Below, piece after piece: positions 18,001 through 25,282 of a stretch of DNA of 64,000 nt (its first letter is position 1; each line of letters begins with the position of its first letter). Made by a program: the position numbers and the translations under genes. Origin of the DNA: Paenibacillus_Z sp042653205. GTDB lineage: Bacteria; Bacillota; Bacilli; Paenibacillales; Paenibacillaceae. The DNA lies in the NCBI RefSeq assembly GCF_042653205.1, contig NZ_JBHSHY010000004.1, positions 124,001 through 188,000 of the forward strand, in the 5' to 3' direction. The notes beneath the pieces are model-generated. The model searched no databases. It had not been told where the DNA came from and saw nothing but the letters and a program-made list of their open reading frames with translations.

Positions 18001-18714
18001 GCGCCGGACGGGCAGAACGGCTGGTACGTGCATCCAGTCGAGCTGACACTGACGGCATCGGACGAATTGTCCGGCGTCGCCAAGACGGAATACAGCCTGG
18101 ACGGCGGAGCGAACTGGCTGCCGTACACTGGTCCGGTCACGCTTGCCGACGACGCGGCGGCCCGCATCCTGTACCGCTCGGCGGATGCTGCGGGCAACGT
18201 CGAATCGGCCCGGGAAAGCTTCATTCGTCTGGACAGGACGGCGCCGGCGATCACCGCTTCGGTGCATGACGGCGACGTATTCACGGATGATCAATTGTTC
18301 CTCCCGCAGATTACCGTAACCGACGCGGGCTCCGGCGCGGCGGCCGGCAGCACGGTCGTCACGCTCGACGGCGTGCGGCTTCATCCGGGCGAAGCGGTGG
18401 ACCTGAGCGGACTTGCGCTCGGCACTCACGTCCTGGCCGTGGAAGCCCGCGACCTCGCGGGGAATGCCGGCACCTTAACGGTTCGGTTCATGACGACGGC
18501 CAGCCTCGATTCCCTGCATGCCCTGGTCGAACGATTCCGGGCGAACGGATCGATCGACAACGGCGGGATCGCGAACAGCCTGCTTAAGAAGCTGGAGCAT
18601 GGGAACGTGGACAGCTTCGCGAGCGAAGTAAGCGCGCAGCGCGGGAAGCATATTTCCGAGGAAGCGGCGGCATGCCTGCTCCGGGACGCGGCCTTCCTCG
18701 CCCGGCAGCAATAG
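15055..18714 (+). CDS. Secreted GH85 endo-beta-N-acetylglucosaminidase, multidomain
   Basis: 1219 residues with a signal peptide (cleavage near SAHA-EQ, residue 29). The GH85 catalytic barrel spans about 35-430: ILGTIFYPPTAYGG, then YYGFDGWFINQET with Asn197 and Glu199 in the N-x-E arrangement of the substrate-assisted mechanism. It cuts the chitobiose core of N-glycans. Accessory parts follow: a beta module (430-570), an fn3-like module (575-660), PKD (about 665-745), F5/8-type C / CBM32-like (about 750-892), a helical linker, two Ig-like modules (975-1150) and a C-terminal FIMAH-like helical domain (1150-1219). No SLH or LPXTG anchor is seen, so it is probably released. A single-gene unit with its own terminator; it would pair functionally with the GH92 mannosidase at 47943. 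Confidence 0.9.
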   Translation: MRLVFLRRLFALAAVMAASCMIWQASAHAEQPYSSYWFPKDLLNWSPETDKDAAFNKSGIPLATRAVGDQVNPNVTLGPKLAALSSMADHTSGTPSQGSDQFDTYAFQYWQYPDVLVDWAGSSGEGIIVPPSADATDAAHKNGVPILGTIFYPPTAYGGKIDWVNDSLVQNPDGSFPFADKLIEVANYYGFDGWFINQETAGGNSSTAAKMQQMLKYLQAKKPASMKIMWYDAMVSSGPVSWQGALNASNSMFFQDSSGIVSDSMFLDFRWSAGTLSASNAAAANLGRNPYDLYAGIDVEANGYNSAPRWSAIFPSGGQAVTSLGLYRPDWAYKSSTGQADFYARENRFWVGPNGDPRRTAPGTSWPGIANYIADKTPVTSLPFVTNFNAGQGHLFAVNGEVLRTADWNNRSLQDVMPTWRWIADSAGTPLKPDIDFATAYYGGSSLKVSGDLGPANATQIKLYKTDLPVGADTKLGVAFKLADPSVAASHMKVGIAFADDPNAFVYLDAGDAPGGAWTTKSIPLGAYAGKRIAATGLSFASDTAINGYAVNIGRLSVTDEAGQPAPALQPSAPAMTNEFTGGIAADARLTWTKPEPAAALYEVYRLKPDGTREFLGATPNDAYYVSQIKRIGKESQTALQIVGVDGSFRHGEPAVVTLNWPAYPKPAADFAVSQRYAAPGQPIDLIDRSSETTESVRWDVPGGQVDDSSGHPVVTYSQEGTYTITLTASNSSGEDAHTEQVHVTWAVSGGQSNLALNKTATASSTCASSEAARFAFDGSLKTKWCANAGSGPHWVVSDLGADYAITDFALSHAELGGEAVSMNTYDYKIQLSDDKATWRDVVDVHANTKGRTEHTIDLSEARYVRLWVTKPASTSDNAARIYEFEIGGYAVNPVFLSLNQAAAAENVRQLLGSPASPGLHLNLTKWNLLSADGKLAVAQAIVSGRPADGYYSSAAIQQVIDQAVAGLDKTAPVTTLTAAPSAPDGQNGWYVHPVELTLTASDELSGVAKTEYSLDGGANWLPYTGPVTLADDAAARILYRSADAAGNVESARESFIRLDRTAPAITASVHDGDVFTDDQLFLPQITVTDAGSGAAAGSTVVTLDGVRLHPGEAVDLSGLALGTHVLAVEARDLAGNAGTLTVRFMTTASLDSLHALVERFRANGSIDNGGIANSLLKKLEHGNVDSFASEVSAQRGKHISEEAAACLLRDAAFLARQQ

Positions 18715-18735
18715 GCACAGCAACGCGGATTTTAG

Positions 18736-18762
18736 GGACCGGCTTAGGGCCGGTTCCTTTTT
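18736..18762 (+). terminator. Terminator of the GH85 gene
   Basis: GGACCGGC / GCCGGTTCC stem (one wobble) followed by T6. Confidence 0.85.
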
Positions 18763-18918
18763 TCGTTTCGGTTGCGTTTCGGACTTTGCGCGGTTATTAC
18801 CGAACCGTAACCGTGCCGTCAGCGCCGAGAGGTTTTCATTGCGCGCCGTTTCCGGTACCATAAGGGATGGAGCCGCAACCCGAAAAGCAGCCCGCACACC
18901 CAAACGGAGGTGACGAAT

Positions 18919-19632
18919 GTGGACAATTACGCCTACCTGTACGTCATCAGCGGCGAACCTTACTCCCCCGGGACTTGCGTGAATCTGACGGATGATACCA
19001 TGCTCATCGGCAGGGTCGCCCATCAGTCGGCCCCGGACCTTGCCTTCACGAACGCGTATATTTCCCGTCAGCACGTGATCATCCGCAGGGAGCGGGACAA
19101 GGCGCTGCTCTACGATCTCGGAAGCCGTCACGGCACGGAGCTGAACGGCGTGCGCATGACGCCGCATAAGCCGTATCTGCTGCACAACTTCGATCGCATT
19201 CAGCTGTCCAAAGGGCTGGTCGTCCTTCATTTCTCGTATTCGTTCGCCGAGCAGACCTTGGATATCGAAGCGCCAAGGGCCGACGCGCAGCCGGACGAGG
19301 CGGAGGCGAGGCTGATCATTCACTGGGACAAGCGGGAATGCATCGTGGAGGGCAAGCGGATTCCGATGTCGGAGAAAGAATATTTGTTCCTTCGGGCCCT
19401 TCACGAGCACCCGAACCAGCTGGTGCCGCTGAACGAAATCAAAGCCAGCGTGTGGCCGGAACGCCTGCAGGGCGAGGAAGGCATCCCCGATGTCACGCTC
19501 GACGAATTGAACGCCCTGGTGTACCGCGTGCGCAAAAAATACGGAAAAGACACCTTGCTCATAAACGCAGTCCGCGGAAGCGGGTATATCCTCGAGACTG
19601 AATCGAAAACGAGAGTGGGAATTACGTCATGA
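18919..19632 (+). CDS. FHA domain - OmpR-type winged-helix regulator
   Basis: 237 residues in two parts. The N-terminal FHA domain (about 1-110) has the phosphothreonine-binding core MLIGRVAHQ, YISRQHVIIRRE and DLGSRHGTELNGVRM. The C-terminal winged helix (about 135-230) is of the OmpR/Trans_reg_C type: MSEKEYLFLRALHEHPNQLV, YRVRKKYGKDTLLINAVRGSGYIL. No receiver domain or membrane segment is present. GTG at 18919 has GGAGGTG 6 bases upstream and opens at the FHA fold; the GTG at 18910 overlaps that site. The stop overlaps the next gene by 4 bp. It probably links a Ser/Thr-kinase signal to transcription, but no kinase is visible here. Repeated ACCG half-sites at 18799-18814 are a possible operator. 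Confidence 0.88.
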   Translation: MDNYAYLYVISGEPYSPGTCVNLTDDTMLIGRVAHQSAPDLAFTNAYISRQHVIIRRERDKALLYDLGSRHGTELNGVRMTPHKPYLLHNFDRIQLSKGLVVLHFSYSFAEQTLDIEAPRADAQPDEAEARLIIHWDKRECIVEGKRIPMSEKEYLFLRALHEHPNQLVPLNEIKASVWPERLQGEEGIPDVTLDELNALVYRVRKKYGKDTLLINAVRGSGYILETESKTRVGITS

Positions 19633-20921
19633 AATACATCAAAGTCGACTATTCGGGCCCGTTGAACGGCAGCGTGCGCATACCGGGCTCCAAAAACAGC
19701 TCGCTCGCGCTGCTCGCCGCCGCTTGCCTGGCGGACGATATCGTCACGCTGAACGGGATTCCCCGTATCGAGGACATTCGCACGATATCGGCCATCAGCC
19801 AAGATATCGGCCTGTCCATGCAGCAGACCGGCGGACAAGTCGTCCTGGATCCCCGCTGGATGCACAGCGCCGTCATCGACCCGAGCAAAGCGTCCGGCTT
19901 CCGGGCCTCCTATTACTTCGCCGGTGCGCTGCTCCCGAAATTCGGCAGCGTCACGATCGGCTTCCCGGGCGGGGACGATTTCGTCTCCAGGCCGATCGAC
20001 CAGCATATCAAAGCCTTTCGGGCGCTCGGCGCCGAGGTCAGGCTGTTCGACGATCATTTCGTCGTCGAGGCCGCCCGCTTGAAGGGCGCGGACATTTATT
20101 TCGACACCATTACCTCTGGCGCGACCATTAACGCGATGCTCGCGGCGGTCCGGGCCAGCGGGCGGACGGTGCTTCGCAACGCCGCCGTGGATCCGGAGGT
20201 CGTCGATACGGCCGTCTTGCTCAATCGGCTCGGAGCGCGGATCTACGGGGCAGGCACGCCGCAGATTCGCATCGAAGGCGTCCCTTATCTGCAGGGCGGC
20301 ACGCATACCGTCATTCCGGACCGGCTGATAGCGGGGGCGTTCCTGATGGCCGCGGGCATCCACGGGGGAGAAGTGACCGTCCGGGACGTCATCCCCGAGC
20401 ATCTGGGCTCCTGCCTGGCGAAGCTCGAGGAGATCGGCATGCAGATCGAATGCGGCGAGCATCATATCACGGCCTCCGGCACGGGTTCGCTGAGGGCGAC
20501 GCGGGTTCGGACAGGCATGTACCCGAACTTCGCGACCGATCTGCAGCAGCCCATGACCTCGCTGCTGCTGCAGGCCAGGGGCAAGAGCATCATCACCGAC
20601 CGCGTCTTTCCGAAGCGCTTCGCTCACGTGCCGCAGTTAAGGCGGCTCGGCGCGCAGATCGAGCTCAGACGCGAGAGTGCCTTCATCCGCGGCGGCATGC
20701 CCCTGCAGGGCGGCTGGGTGCACGCATCGGACGTGCGCGCCGGCATCTGTCTGGTGCTGGCCGGGCTGGCGGCAGAGGGCAGCACGTATATCACGGGCGT
20801 GGAGCATGTCGAGCGCGGCTATGAAGACGTCATCGCGAATTTTCGGGACATCGGCGCTTCGCTCTCCATGCAGGAGCTGGATGCCGGGGGCATGACGGAT
20901 CGGCTGCAGATGCGTACATAA
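19629..20921 (+). CDS. MurA-like enolpyruvyl transferase with Asp at the fosfomycin-cysteine position
   Basis: 430-residue enolpyruvyl transferase of the UDP-GlcNAc 1-carboxyvinyltransferase family, which makes UDP-GlcNAc-enolpyruvate for peptidoglycan. PGSKNSSLALL gives the Lys equivalent of E. coli Lys22. NFATDLQQP carries the catalytic Asp (Asp305), and SDVRAG the Arg (Arg397). The active-site loop reads FPGGDDFVSRPIDQH, against GGC-x-IG-x-RP-D-x-H in typical MurA, so Cys115 is replaced by Asp116. Asp at this position is known to keep activity and confer fosfomycin insensitivity (mycobacterial and chlamydial MurA). The enzyme is translationally coupled to the FHA regulator. It is likely an accessory paralogue, since Firmicutes normally carry one or two Cys-type MurA elsewhere; use of another substrate cannot be excluded. 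Confidence 0.88.
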   Translation: MKYIKVDYSGPLNGSVRIPGSKNSSLALLAAACLADDIVTLNGIPRIEDIRTISAISQDIGLSMQQTGGQVVLDPRWMHSAVIDPSKASGFRASYYFAGALLPKFGSVTIGFPGGDDFVSRPIDQHIKAFRALGAEVRLFDDHFVVEAARLKGADIYFDTITSGATINAMLAAVRASGRTVLRNAAVDPEVVDTAVLLNRLGARIYGAGTPQIRIEGVPYLQGGTHTVIPDRLIAGAFLMAAGIHGGEVTVRDVIPEHLGSCLAKLEEIGMQIECGEHHITASGTGSLRATRVRTGMYPNFATDLQQPMTSLLLQARGKSIITDRVFPKRFAHVPQLRRLGAQIELRRESAFIRGGMPLQGGWVHASDVRAGICLVLAGLAAEGSTYITGVEHVERGYEDVIANFRDIGASLSMQELDAGGMTDRLQMRT

Positions 20922-20964
20922 GCCCGTTCCATGATGGCGTGTCAATTTGCCGCATACGTATGGC

Positions 20965-20991
20965 AAAGCCGCATCGGTTGCGGCTTTTTTT
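20965..20991 (+). terminator. Terminator of the FHA-murA-like operon
   Basis: Perfect 9-bp stem AAAGCCGCA / TGCGGCTTT with a 5-base loop and T7. The following 20992-21287 is GC-rich and holds nothing I can support. Confidence 0.9.
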
Positions 20992-21287
20992 CGTGTCTGG
21001 GGATGGGGGTGGACAGTCGTGTGGGGGCAGTCACGGGAGAGGAGCGAGAGCATAGGCAGCGGACGTGGAGGCCAGGCCGCTGCCTGGCGGTTGGAGGGGA
21101 GCAGCGGATAGCGGCCGCGGCGGACCGGCCTGCTGCCCGCATTAAGGCTCCGGCCGCGGGCCATACGCCATCGTCCAGATCGGCACCTGAACGTTCAACG
21201 TCAATTAAAACAGCGGCCAGCCCAGGACATCGTCTCCGCGTCCTAGTCAGCCGCTGCATTCATCGAATCACTCTATGTTACGAGCAC

Positions 21288-21884
21288 TTAGAAAAACTTC
21301 ACGCGATCCGATTGTGACATGAATTCCTTGTCGCCCGGCACGAACGTCGGTTTTCCGAACGGCATTTGCGCAATCAGCTTCCAGTCGCCCGGAAGTTGCC
21401 ACGTTTGCGCAACATCGGCATCGATGAGCGGATTGTAGTGCTGCAGAGAAGCGCCGAGACCTTCTGCGACAAGCGCCGTCCAAATGACGTGCTGCAGCAT
21501 GCCCGAGGATTGGTTGGACCAAACCGGGAAATTGTCGGCATAAGACGCATATTGCTCTTGCAAGCCCTTCACGACCGCGTGGTCTTCGAAAAACAGGATC
21601 GTACCGTAGCCGCTCGCAAAACCGTTGATTCGCTCTTCGGTCGCTGCGCAATTTTCCGCGGGAACGCGTTTTCGAAGCGTTTCTTTCGCAATGTTCCACA
21701 GCTTGTCCGATTGTTCACCGAAGAGCACGACCACGCGCGAGCTTTGCGAATTGAATGCGGACGGGGTATGATCGACGGCTTCGCGTACGATTTCCTTGAT
21801 CCGGTCCTCCGAGACGACGACATCCTTGCTCAGCCCGTAGAACGTGCGTCTAGCTTTGACAGCGTCCAAAAACAATTTGCTCAT
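21288..21884 (-). CDS. Nitroreductase-family protein
   Basis: 198-residue FMN-dependent oxidoreductase of the small nitroreductase group (YdfN/HBN1-like). The N-terminal FMN-binding stretch is AVKARRTFYGL, with HTPSAFNSQSSRVVVL near 40, a central aromatic region (YADNFPVWSNQSSGMLQHVIWTALVAEGLGASLQHY) and PFGKP near 177. AAGGAGAG precedes the ATG. It probably reduces quinones or nitroaromatics with NAD(P)H. It stands alone, facing the VOC/HxlR/MarR group in the same orientation but over 120 bases away. Confidence 0.88.
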   Translation of the reverse strand: MSKLFLDAVKARRTFYGLSKDVVVSEDRIKEIVREAVDHTPSAFNSQSSRVVVLFGEQSDKLWNIAKETLRKRVPAENCAATEERINGFASGYGTILFFEDHAVVKGLQEQYASYADNFPVWSNQSSGMLQHVIWTALVAEGLGASLQHYNPLIDADVAQTWQLPGDWKLIAQMPFGKPTFVPGDKEFMSQSDRVKFF

Positions 21885-22012
21885 GGTAATCTCTCCTTGT
21901 ATATCGCGAATTAAGTCTTAAATTCAAGATACATTAGTTTAAGATAAATGTCAAACGATACCGATGCCGGCCCCGTTCCGTAAAACCGCGATGCTTCTGG
22001 CCTCAATGTACG

Positions 22013-22327
22013 TTAATTATGGCCATCATCCTTAGCAAAGTGCAGATTCCACTCGATGCCGTTAGGATCCTTTACGGCCGCAGAAAATCCGCCGACGGAA
22101 GTCTCCTCTAACGGCTTTACGATCGTGCCCCCAGCCGCCAATGCCACATAAGCACGGCGAATTTGTGCTTCAGAAGCAAATTGGATTACCGGTCCTCCGC
22201 TGAAAATCCGTTGATAAAACGCGACTTCGTGCTTGATATTGCCTTCGGCGGCCCATCCGTTACTCGTAGCTCCGGTTCCAAAATCGCCGTTAAAATAAAA
22301 GGGGACGTTGTCCTCAACCTGGCTCAT
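22013..22327 (-). CDS. VOC-superfamily (glyoxalase/PhnB-like) protein, short
   Basis: 104 residues. The C-terminal half is a recognisable VOC module (AYVALAAGGTIVKPLEETSVGGFSAAVKDPNGIEWNLHF). The N-terminal half is shorter than the 120-140 residues usual for the family. The start is fixed by AAAGGAGGTG just upstream of the ATG, so it is a naturally short form rather than a misread start. It lies 36 bases after the HxlR gene, so the two form an operon. Substrate unknown; such proteins often bind xenobiotics. Confidence 0.75.
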   Translation of the reverse strand: MSQVEDNVPFYFNGDFGTGATSNGWAAEGNIKHEVAFYQRIFSGGPVIQFASEAQIRRAYVALAAGGTIVKPLEETSVGGFSAAVKDPNGIEWNLHFAKDDGHN

Positions 22328-22363
22328 TCGATTTCACCTCCTTTCAAGCTGCCTCCACTATCG

Positions 22364-22663
22364 CTACCCGTCCATATAATGGCTGATCCATCGCTCGAAT
22401 GCTTCGATCACAGGCCGTATTGCTTCCCCTTTATCCGTCAATGCATATTCCACGCATATGGGGACTCCGGGATGCATATGCCTCCTAATCAAGTTTTCGG
22501 CTTCAAGCATGCGCAGCCGGCCGGTCAAGGACGTGCCGGTAATCGGCAGCGTTCTCTTGATATCCGAAAAACGTTTGGGACCGCTCATTAATTCCTTCAC
22601 GATGTCGTAATTCCATTTGCCGAACAGCAGCTGGCTTTCGGATTTGAAATTTTTTTTAGCCAT
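22364..22663 (-). CDS. HxlR-family transcriptional regulator
   Basis: 99-residue winged-helix protein typical of HxlR: LLFGKWNYDIVKELMSGPKRFSDIKRTLPITGTSLTGRLRMLEAENLI, then a YALTDKG wing and C-terminal dimer helix. It lacks the Cys near the N-terminus used by thiol-reactive HxlR sensors such as HypR. It is first gene of an operon with the VOC protein, and its promoter region carries an AGTCAATAAGTTGACC element also present (nearly) before the MarR gene. Confidence 0.88.
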   Translation of the reverse strand: MAKKNFKSESQLLFGKWNYDIVKELMSGPKRFSDIKRTLPITGTSLTGRLRMLEAENLIRRHMHPGVPICVEYALTDKGEAIRPVIEAFERWISHYMDG

Positions 22664-22700
22664 CTCGGTCCTCCGTCTATTTTTTAGTAAATATCATGAC

Positions 22701-22716
22701 AGTCAATAAGTTGACC
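22701..22716. promoter_or_regulatory. Operator-like palindrome upstream of the HxlR gene
   Basis: AGTCAATAAGTTGACC, nearly identical to the perfect palindrome at 23195-23210. It overlaps the likely -35/spacer of the HxlR-VOC operon (TTGGTC with TGATAT on the minus strand). Confidence 0.6.
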
Positions 22717-22735
22717 AATTGCATAAAATTTTTAG

Positions 22736-23179
22736 TTACGTCTCTTTTTTCATATTGCCGATCATTCTTTCAAGAAAGCCGCCGAACGATGCCAACTCTT
22801 GAGCGGAAAATCCCTCGAACAAACGTTCAACTTTGACAACGGAATATTCATTGACGTTGGCCAGCGCTTTTTTTCCTTCCTCGGTGATGCTGACTTTGGT
22901 GACGCGTCTGTCAAGCGGACACTCGTAAGTCGTTACGAATCCGTTTTGTTTCAGCCGCTGCACCATGCCTGTCATATTTTGCTTGGTTACGAGCATGTTG
23001 TTTCCCAATTCTTTAAAAGATTGATCCCCGACTCGCTCGAGAGCGATAAGAATAAACCATTGGTGCAGGCTGGTCAAGCCGGCTTGCGAGGACAAGTTAT
23101 GGCCTATGCGTTCCAATAAAACGTTTGCCCGGAAAACGTTGTCGATAATCTCCAGTCGTTCATCTTTCTTTTCATCCAT
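22736..23179 (-). CDS. MarR-family transcriptional regulator
   Basis: 147-residue winged-helix repressor. The HTH reads SFKELGNNMLVTKQNMTGMVQRLKQNGFV, with the wing DRRVTKVSITEEGKKAL and flanking dimerisation helices. ATG 23179 has GAGG at a normal distance; in-frame TTG at 23200 lies inside the operator. Transcribed from a consensus sigma-A promoter at 23213-23241 whose start region is covered by a palindrome, so autorepression is likely. The same palindrome precedes the HxlR gene 500 bases away. Confidence 0.9.
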   Translation of the reverse strand: MDEKKDERLEIIDNVFRANVLLERIGHNLSSQAGLTSLHQWFILIALERVGDQSFKELGNNMLVTKQNMTGMVQRLKQNGFVTTYECPLDRRVTKVSITEEGKKALANVNEYSVVKVERLFEGFSAQELASFGGFLERMIGNMKKET

Positions 23180-23194
23180 TGAATCAACCTCAAT

Positions 23195-23210
23195 AGTCAA
23201 TTAGTTGACT
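23195..23210. promoter_or_regulatory. Perfect 16-bp operator palindrome of the MarR gene
   Basis: AGTCAA-TTAG-TTGACT, immediately downstream of the -10 box on the minus strand. Confidence 0.7.
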
Positions 23211-23212
23211 TT

Positions 23213-23241
23213 ATTATAGAAGCCGGGAACTGGCCTGTCAA
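23213..23241 (-). promoter_or_regulatory. Consensus sigma-A promoter of the MarR gene
   Basis: On the minus strand TTGACA (23241-23236), exactly 17 bases, TATAAT (23218-23213). Confidence 0.85.
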
Positions 23242-23595
23242 TGGCAATCGGCTCCTCATCAAGCTCTTCTTCCGGCGTTGCGTTGTTCAGGACAAGGCTG
23301 CTTAATAAGCTGCGCGAGCGCTGCGTCGTGTTTAGAATTTCCAATGCGAAATGAAGTCATTCAGGCATCGAACAAGGCGGCCGAGAAGCCCTGTTGGTAA
23401 GTTGGCCGTTCCCGAATTGAATCAGCCTGTCCACTTTTCCGAAGTCCCCCTCGGATAATCCGGTGCGTTCGGACATCTCTTTTACGACCCGGCCAAAGAT
23501 TCTTTTATAGGAGCCCTTCCATATGGAGCGGCTTAGAGCCAACGGCAGCCGATTCGATCGGCTGCCATTGGTTTGTAAGGCAGGAACGCTCAGAG

Positions 23596-23620
23596 AACCG
23601 CGCGCCGCGCGGTTTTTTTT
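23596..23620 (+). terminator. Terminator-like hairpin with T8, no upstream plus-strand gene
   Basis: AACCGCGCG / CGCGCGGTT followed by T8. An imperfect 14-bp inverted repeat precedes it (23539-23571). The 23242-23811 gap otherwise shows a TATAAT at 23655-23660 that may serve the next gene, and no supported ORF. Confidence 0.6.
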
Positions 23621-23811
23621 GTTTGGCCCACACGAATTTTCGGCGGCGTAGTATTATAATAAAATAAGTACCTTTACAGACACAGTAGTATGGCTTATCA
23701 TGCAGATATGGAAGCGAATGGTTGAGCGAACCCAACACTACATCCCAGCAAGCACAAGCGAGCTTATGCGATACGCGTCTAAAAAAATGAATTCATGAGG
23801 AGCGATTTAAG

Positions 23812-24471
23812 ATGAAGAATGCGAGATTGGAACGGAAATTGCTGACGAACTTCAACGCAAGCAACCTGGCGGAAAGCGACTTGACCGGCGTGACGGCGCA
23901 TCAGGGACAGTTCAAAGGCAGCGCGCTGCACGGCTCCGATTTCTTCGGCGCGGATCTGATCGGCAGTACGTTCCAGAGCAGCAACGTCCGCGCAGCGAAC
24001 TTCGACGGCGCGAACCTGACGGACTGCGTCCTGTCCGCGCTGGACCTGGCCAATGCCAGTTTCCGCAGCACGATTCTGGTCCGCACGAATTTCGGCAAGT
24101 CGGCGCTCGGCGGTGCCCGCTTCGCGGACGTTCGGCTGACCGGCGTGACGTTAGCGCAGACCGACCTTCGGAAGACGTCGTTTGAAGGGTGCGTGTTCGA
24201 CGGGGCGGACTTCAAGCACGCCGATCTGAGCGGGCAGCGCTTCGACGGCCAGACGTTTATCGGCGTGACGTTCGACAACACGGCCTTGACCGGAACCTCG
24301 TTCAAGGGCGCGACCTTAAACAACGTCTCGTTCAGGCCGGGGTTCGCGCTCACGAACAAGTACAGCCGGATGATCAAGACCATCCGCTTCGACGGCGCGG
24401 CGATGGATAAGCTGACCTATGCGCTGCTTAAGGGCATGGGAGCCGAATTGACGAACGTCACGATCCGATAA
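23812..24471 (+). CDS. Pentapeptide-repeat protein
   Basis: 219 residues of nearly continuous A(D/N)LXX-type repeats (SNLAESDLTG, ADLIGSTFQ, ANFDGANLTDC, ADFKHADLSGQ, TSFKGATLNN) predicted to form a right-handed quadrilateral beta-helix. There is no signal peptide. Related proteins (Qnr, MfpA, McbG) protect gyrase; whether this one does is unknown. GAGGAG lies 10 bases before the ATG. It is followed 13 bases later by an ABC exporter, so the three genes form an operon, a layout reminiscent of self-protection or drug-resistance loci. Confidence 0.85.
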   Translation: MKNARLERKLLTNFNASNLAESDLTGVTAHQGQFKGSALHGSDFFGADLIGSTFQSSNVRAANFDGANLTDCVLSALDLANASFRSTILVRTNFGKSALGGARFADVRLTGVTLAQTDLRKTSFEGCVFDGADFKHADLSGQRFDGQTFIGVTFDNTALTGTSFKGATLNNVSFRPGFALTNKYSRMIKTIRFDGAAMDKLTYALLKGMGAELTNVTIR

Positions 24472-24484
24472 GGGAGGGATTCCA

Positions 24485-24520
24485 ATGCAAACCATGCAAA
24501 CCGTGCAAACTGTGCAAGCC
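24485..24520 (+). repeat. Four 9-bp tandem repeats at the start codon
   Basis: Imperfect units of the form RTGCAAACY repeated four times. Copy changes would preserve frame but alter the N-terminus and the ribosome-site spacing of alternative starts. Confidence 0.8.
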
Positions 24521-25282
24521 ATGCCGCCCAAGAGCATCCAAGTGAATGGGCTGCAAAAATCCTACAAGCAGCTGCAGGTGCTGAAGGGCGTCGATTTCGA
24601 GGTGGAGCAGGGGAGCATCTTCGCGCTCCTCGGCTCCAACGGGGCGGGCAAGACGACGGTGGTCAAAATCCTCGCGACGCTGCTGAAGCCGGACGGCGGT
24701 ACCGCCGCCATTAACGGATTCGATGTCGCGTCCCGCCCCGACCATGTGCGGCAGGCGATCAGTCTGACCGGGCAGTTCGCCGCCGTGGACGAAGTGCTGA
24801 CCGGGCGCGAGAACCTGATCATGATCGCCAAGCTGCGATATCTCCCTAACCCCCGCCGGGTGGCCGACGACATACTCACCCGATTCGGACTGACGGAGGC
24901 CGCCGACCGCCGCGTGTCCACGTATTCGGGCGGCATGCGCCGCCGGCTCGACATCGCATTAAGCCTGGTCGGCAACCCGCAGATCCTCTTCCTCGACGAG
25001 CCGACGACGGGACTCGACCCCGAAGCGCGCATCGAGGTCTGGAAGATTGTCAAGGCGCTTGCCGAGAGCGGCACGACGGTCCTGCTGACCACGCAGTATC
25101 TGGAGGAAGCCGAGCAGCTGGCCGGCCGGATCGCGATCCTGCATGAAGGCCGGATCATCGCGAACGGCACGCTCGCGGAATTGAAGAAGCTGTTCCCGCC
25201 CAAGCAAGTGGAATACGTGGAAAAACAGCCGACCCTCGAGGAGATCTTCCTCGCCATCGTCGGCCACAAGGAGGGCAAGTAA
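24485..25282 (+). CDS. ABC exporter ATPase, DrrA-type
   Basis: 265-residue ATPase of the drug/antibiotic export class: Walker A GSNGAGKTT, signature YSGGMRRRLDIALSL, Walker B ILFLDEPTTGLDPE, H-loop TTQYLEEAEQL. Its C-terminal tail PTLEEIFLAIVG is typical of DrrA. The first 12 residues are encoded by four 9-bp tandem repeats, giving several in-frame starts (ATG 24485, ATG 24494, ATG 24521). AGGGAGGG at 24471-24478 supports 24485. It pairs with the permease that begins right after its stop. Confidence 0.9.
   Translation: MQTMQTVQTVQAMPPKSIQVNGLQKSYKQLQVLKGVDFEVEQGSIFALLGSNGAGKTTVVKILATLLKPDGGTAAINGFDVASRPDHVRQAISLTGQFAAVDEVLTGRENLIMIAKLRYLPNPRRVADDILTRFGLTEAADRRVSTYSGGMRRRLDIALSLVGNPQILFLDEPTTGLDPEARIEVWKIVKALAESGTTVLLTTQYLEEAEQLAGRIAILHEGRIIANGTLAELKKLFPPKQVEYVEKQPTLEEIFLAIVGHKEGK

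Noticed and set aside
23357..23542. 61-codon minus-strand frame in the gap after the MarR promoter
   Set aside because: No ribosome site and no recognisable family; insufficient support, although a gene remnant cannot be excluded.
23539..23571. Imperfect 14-bp hairpin as a terminator
   Set aside because: No T-run follows on either strand.
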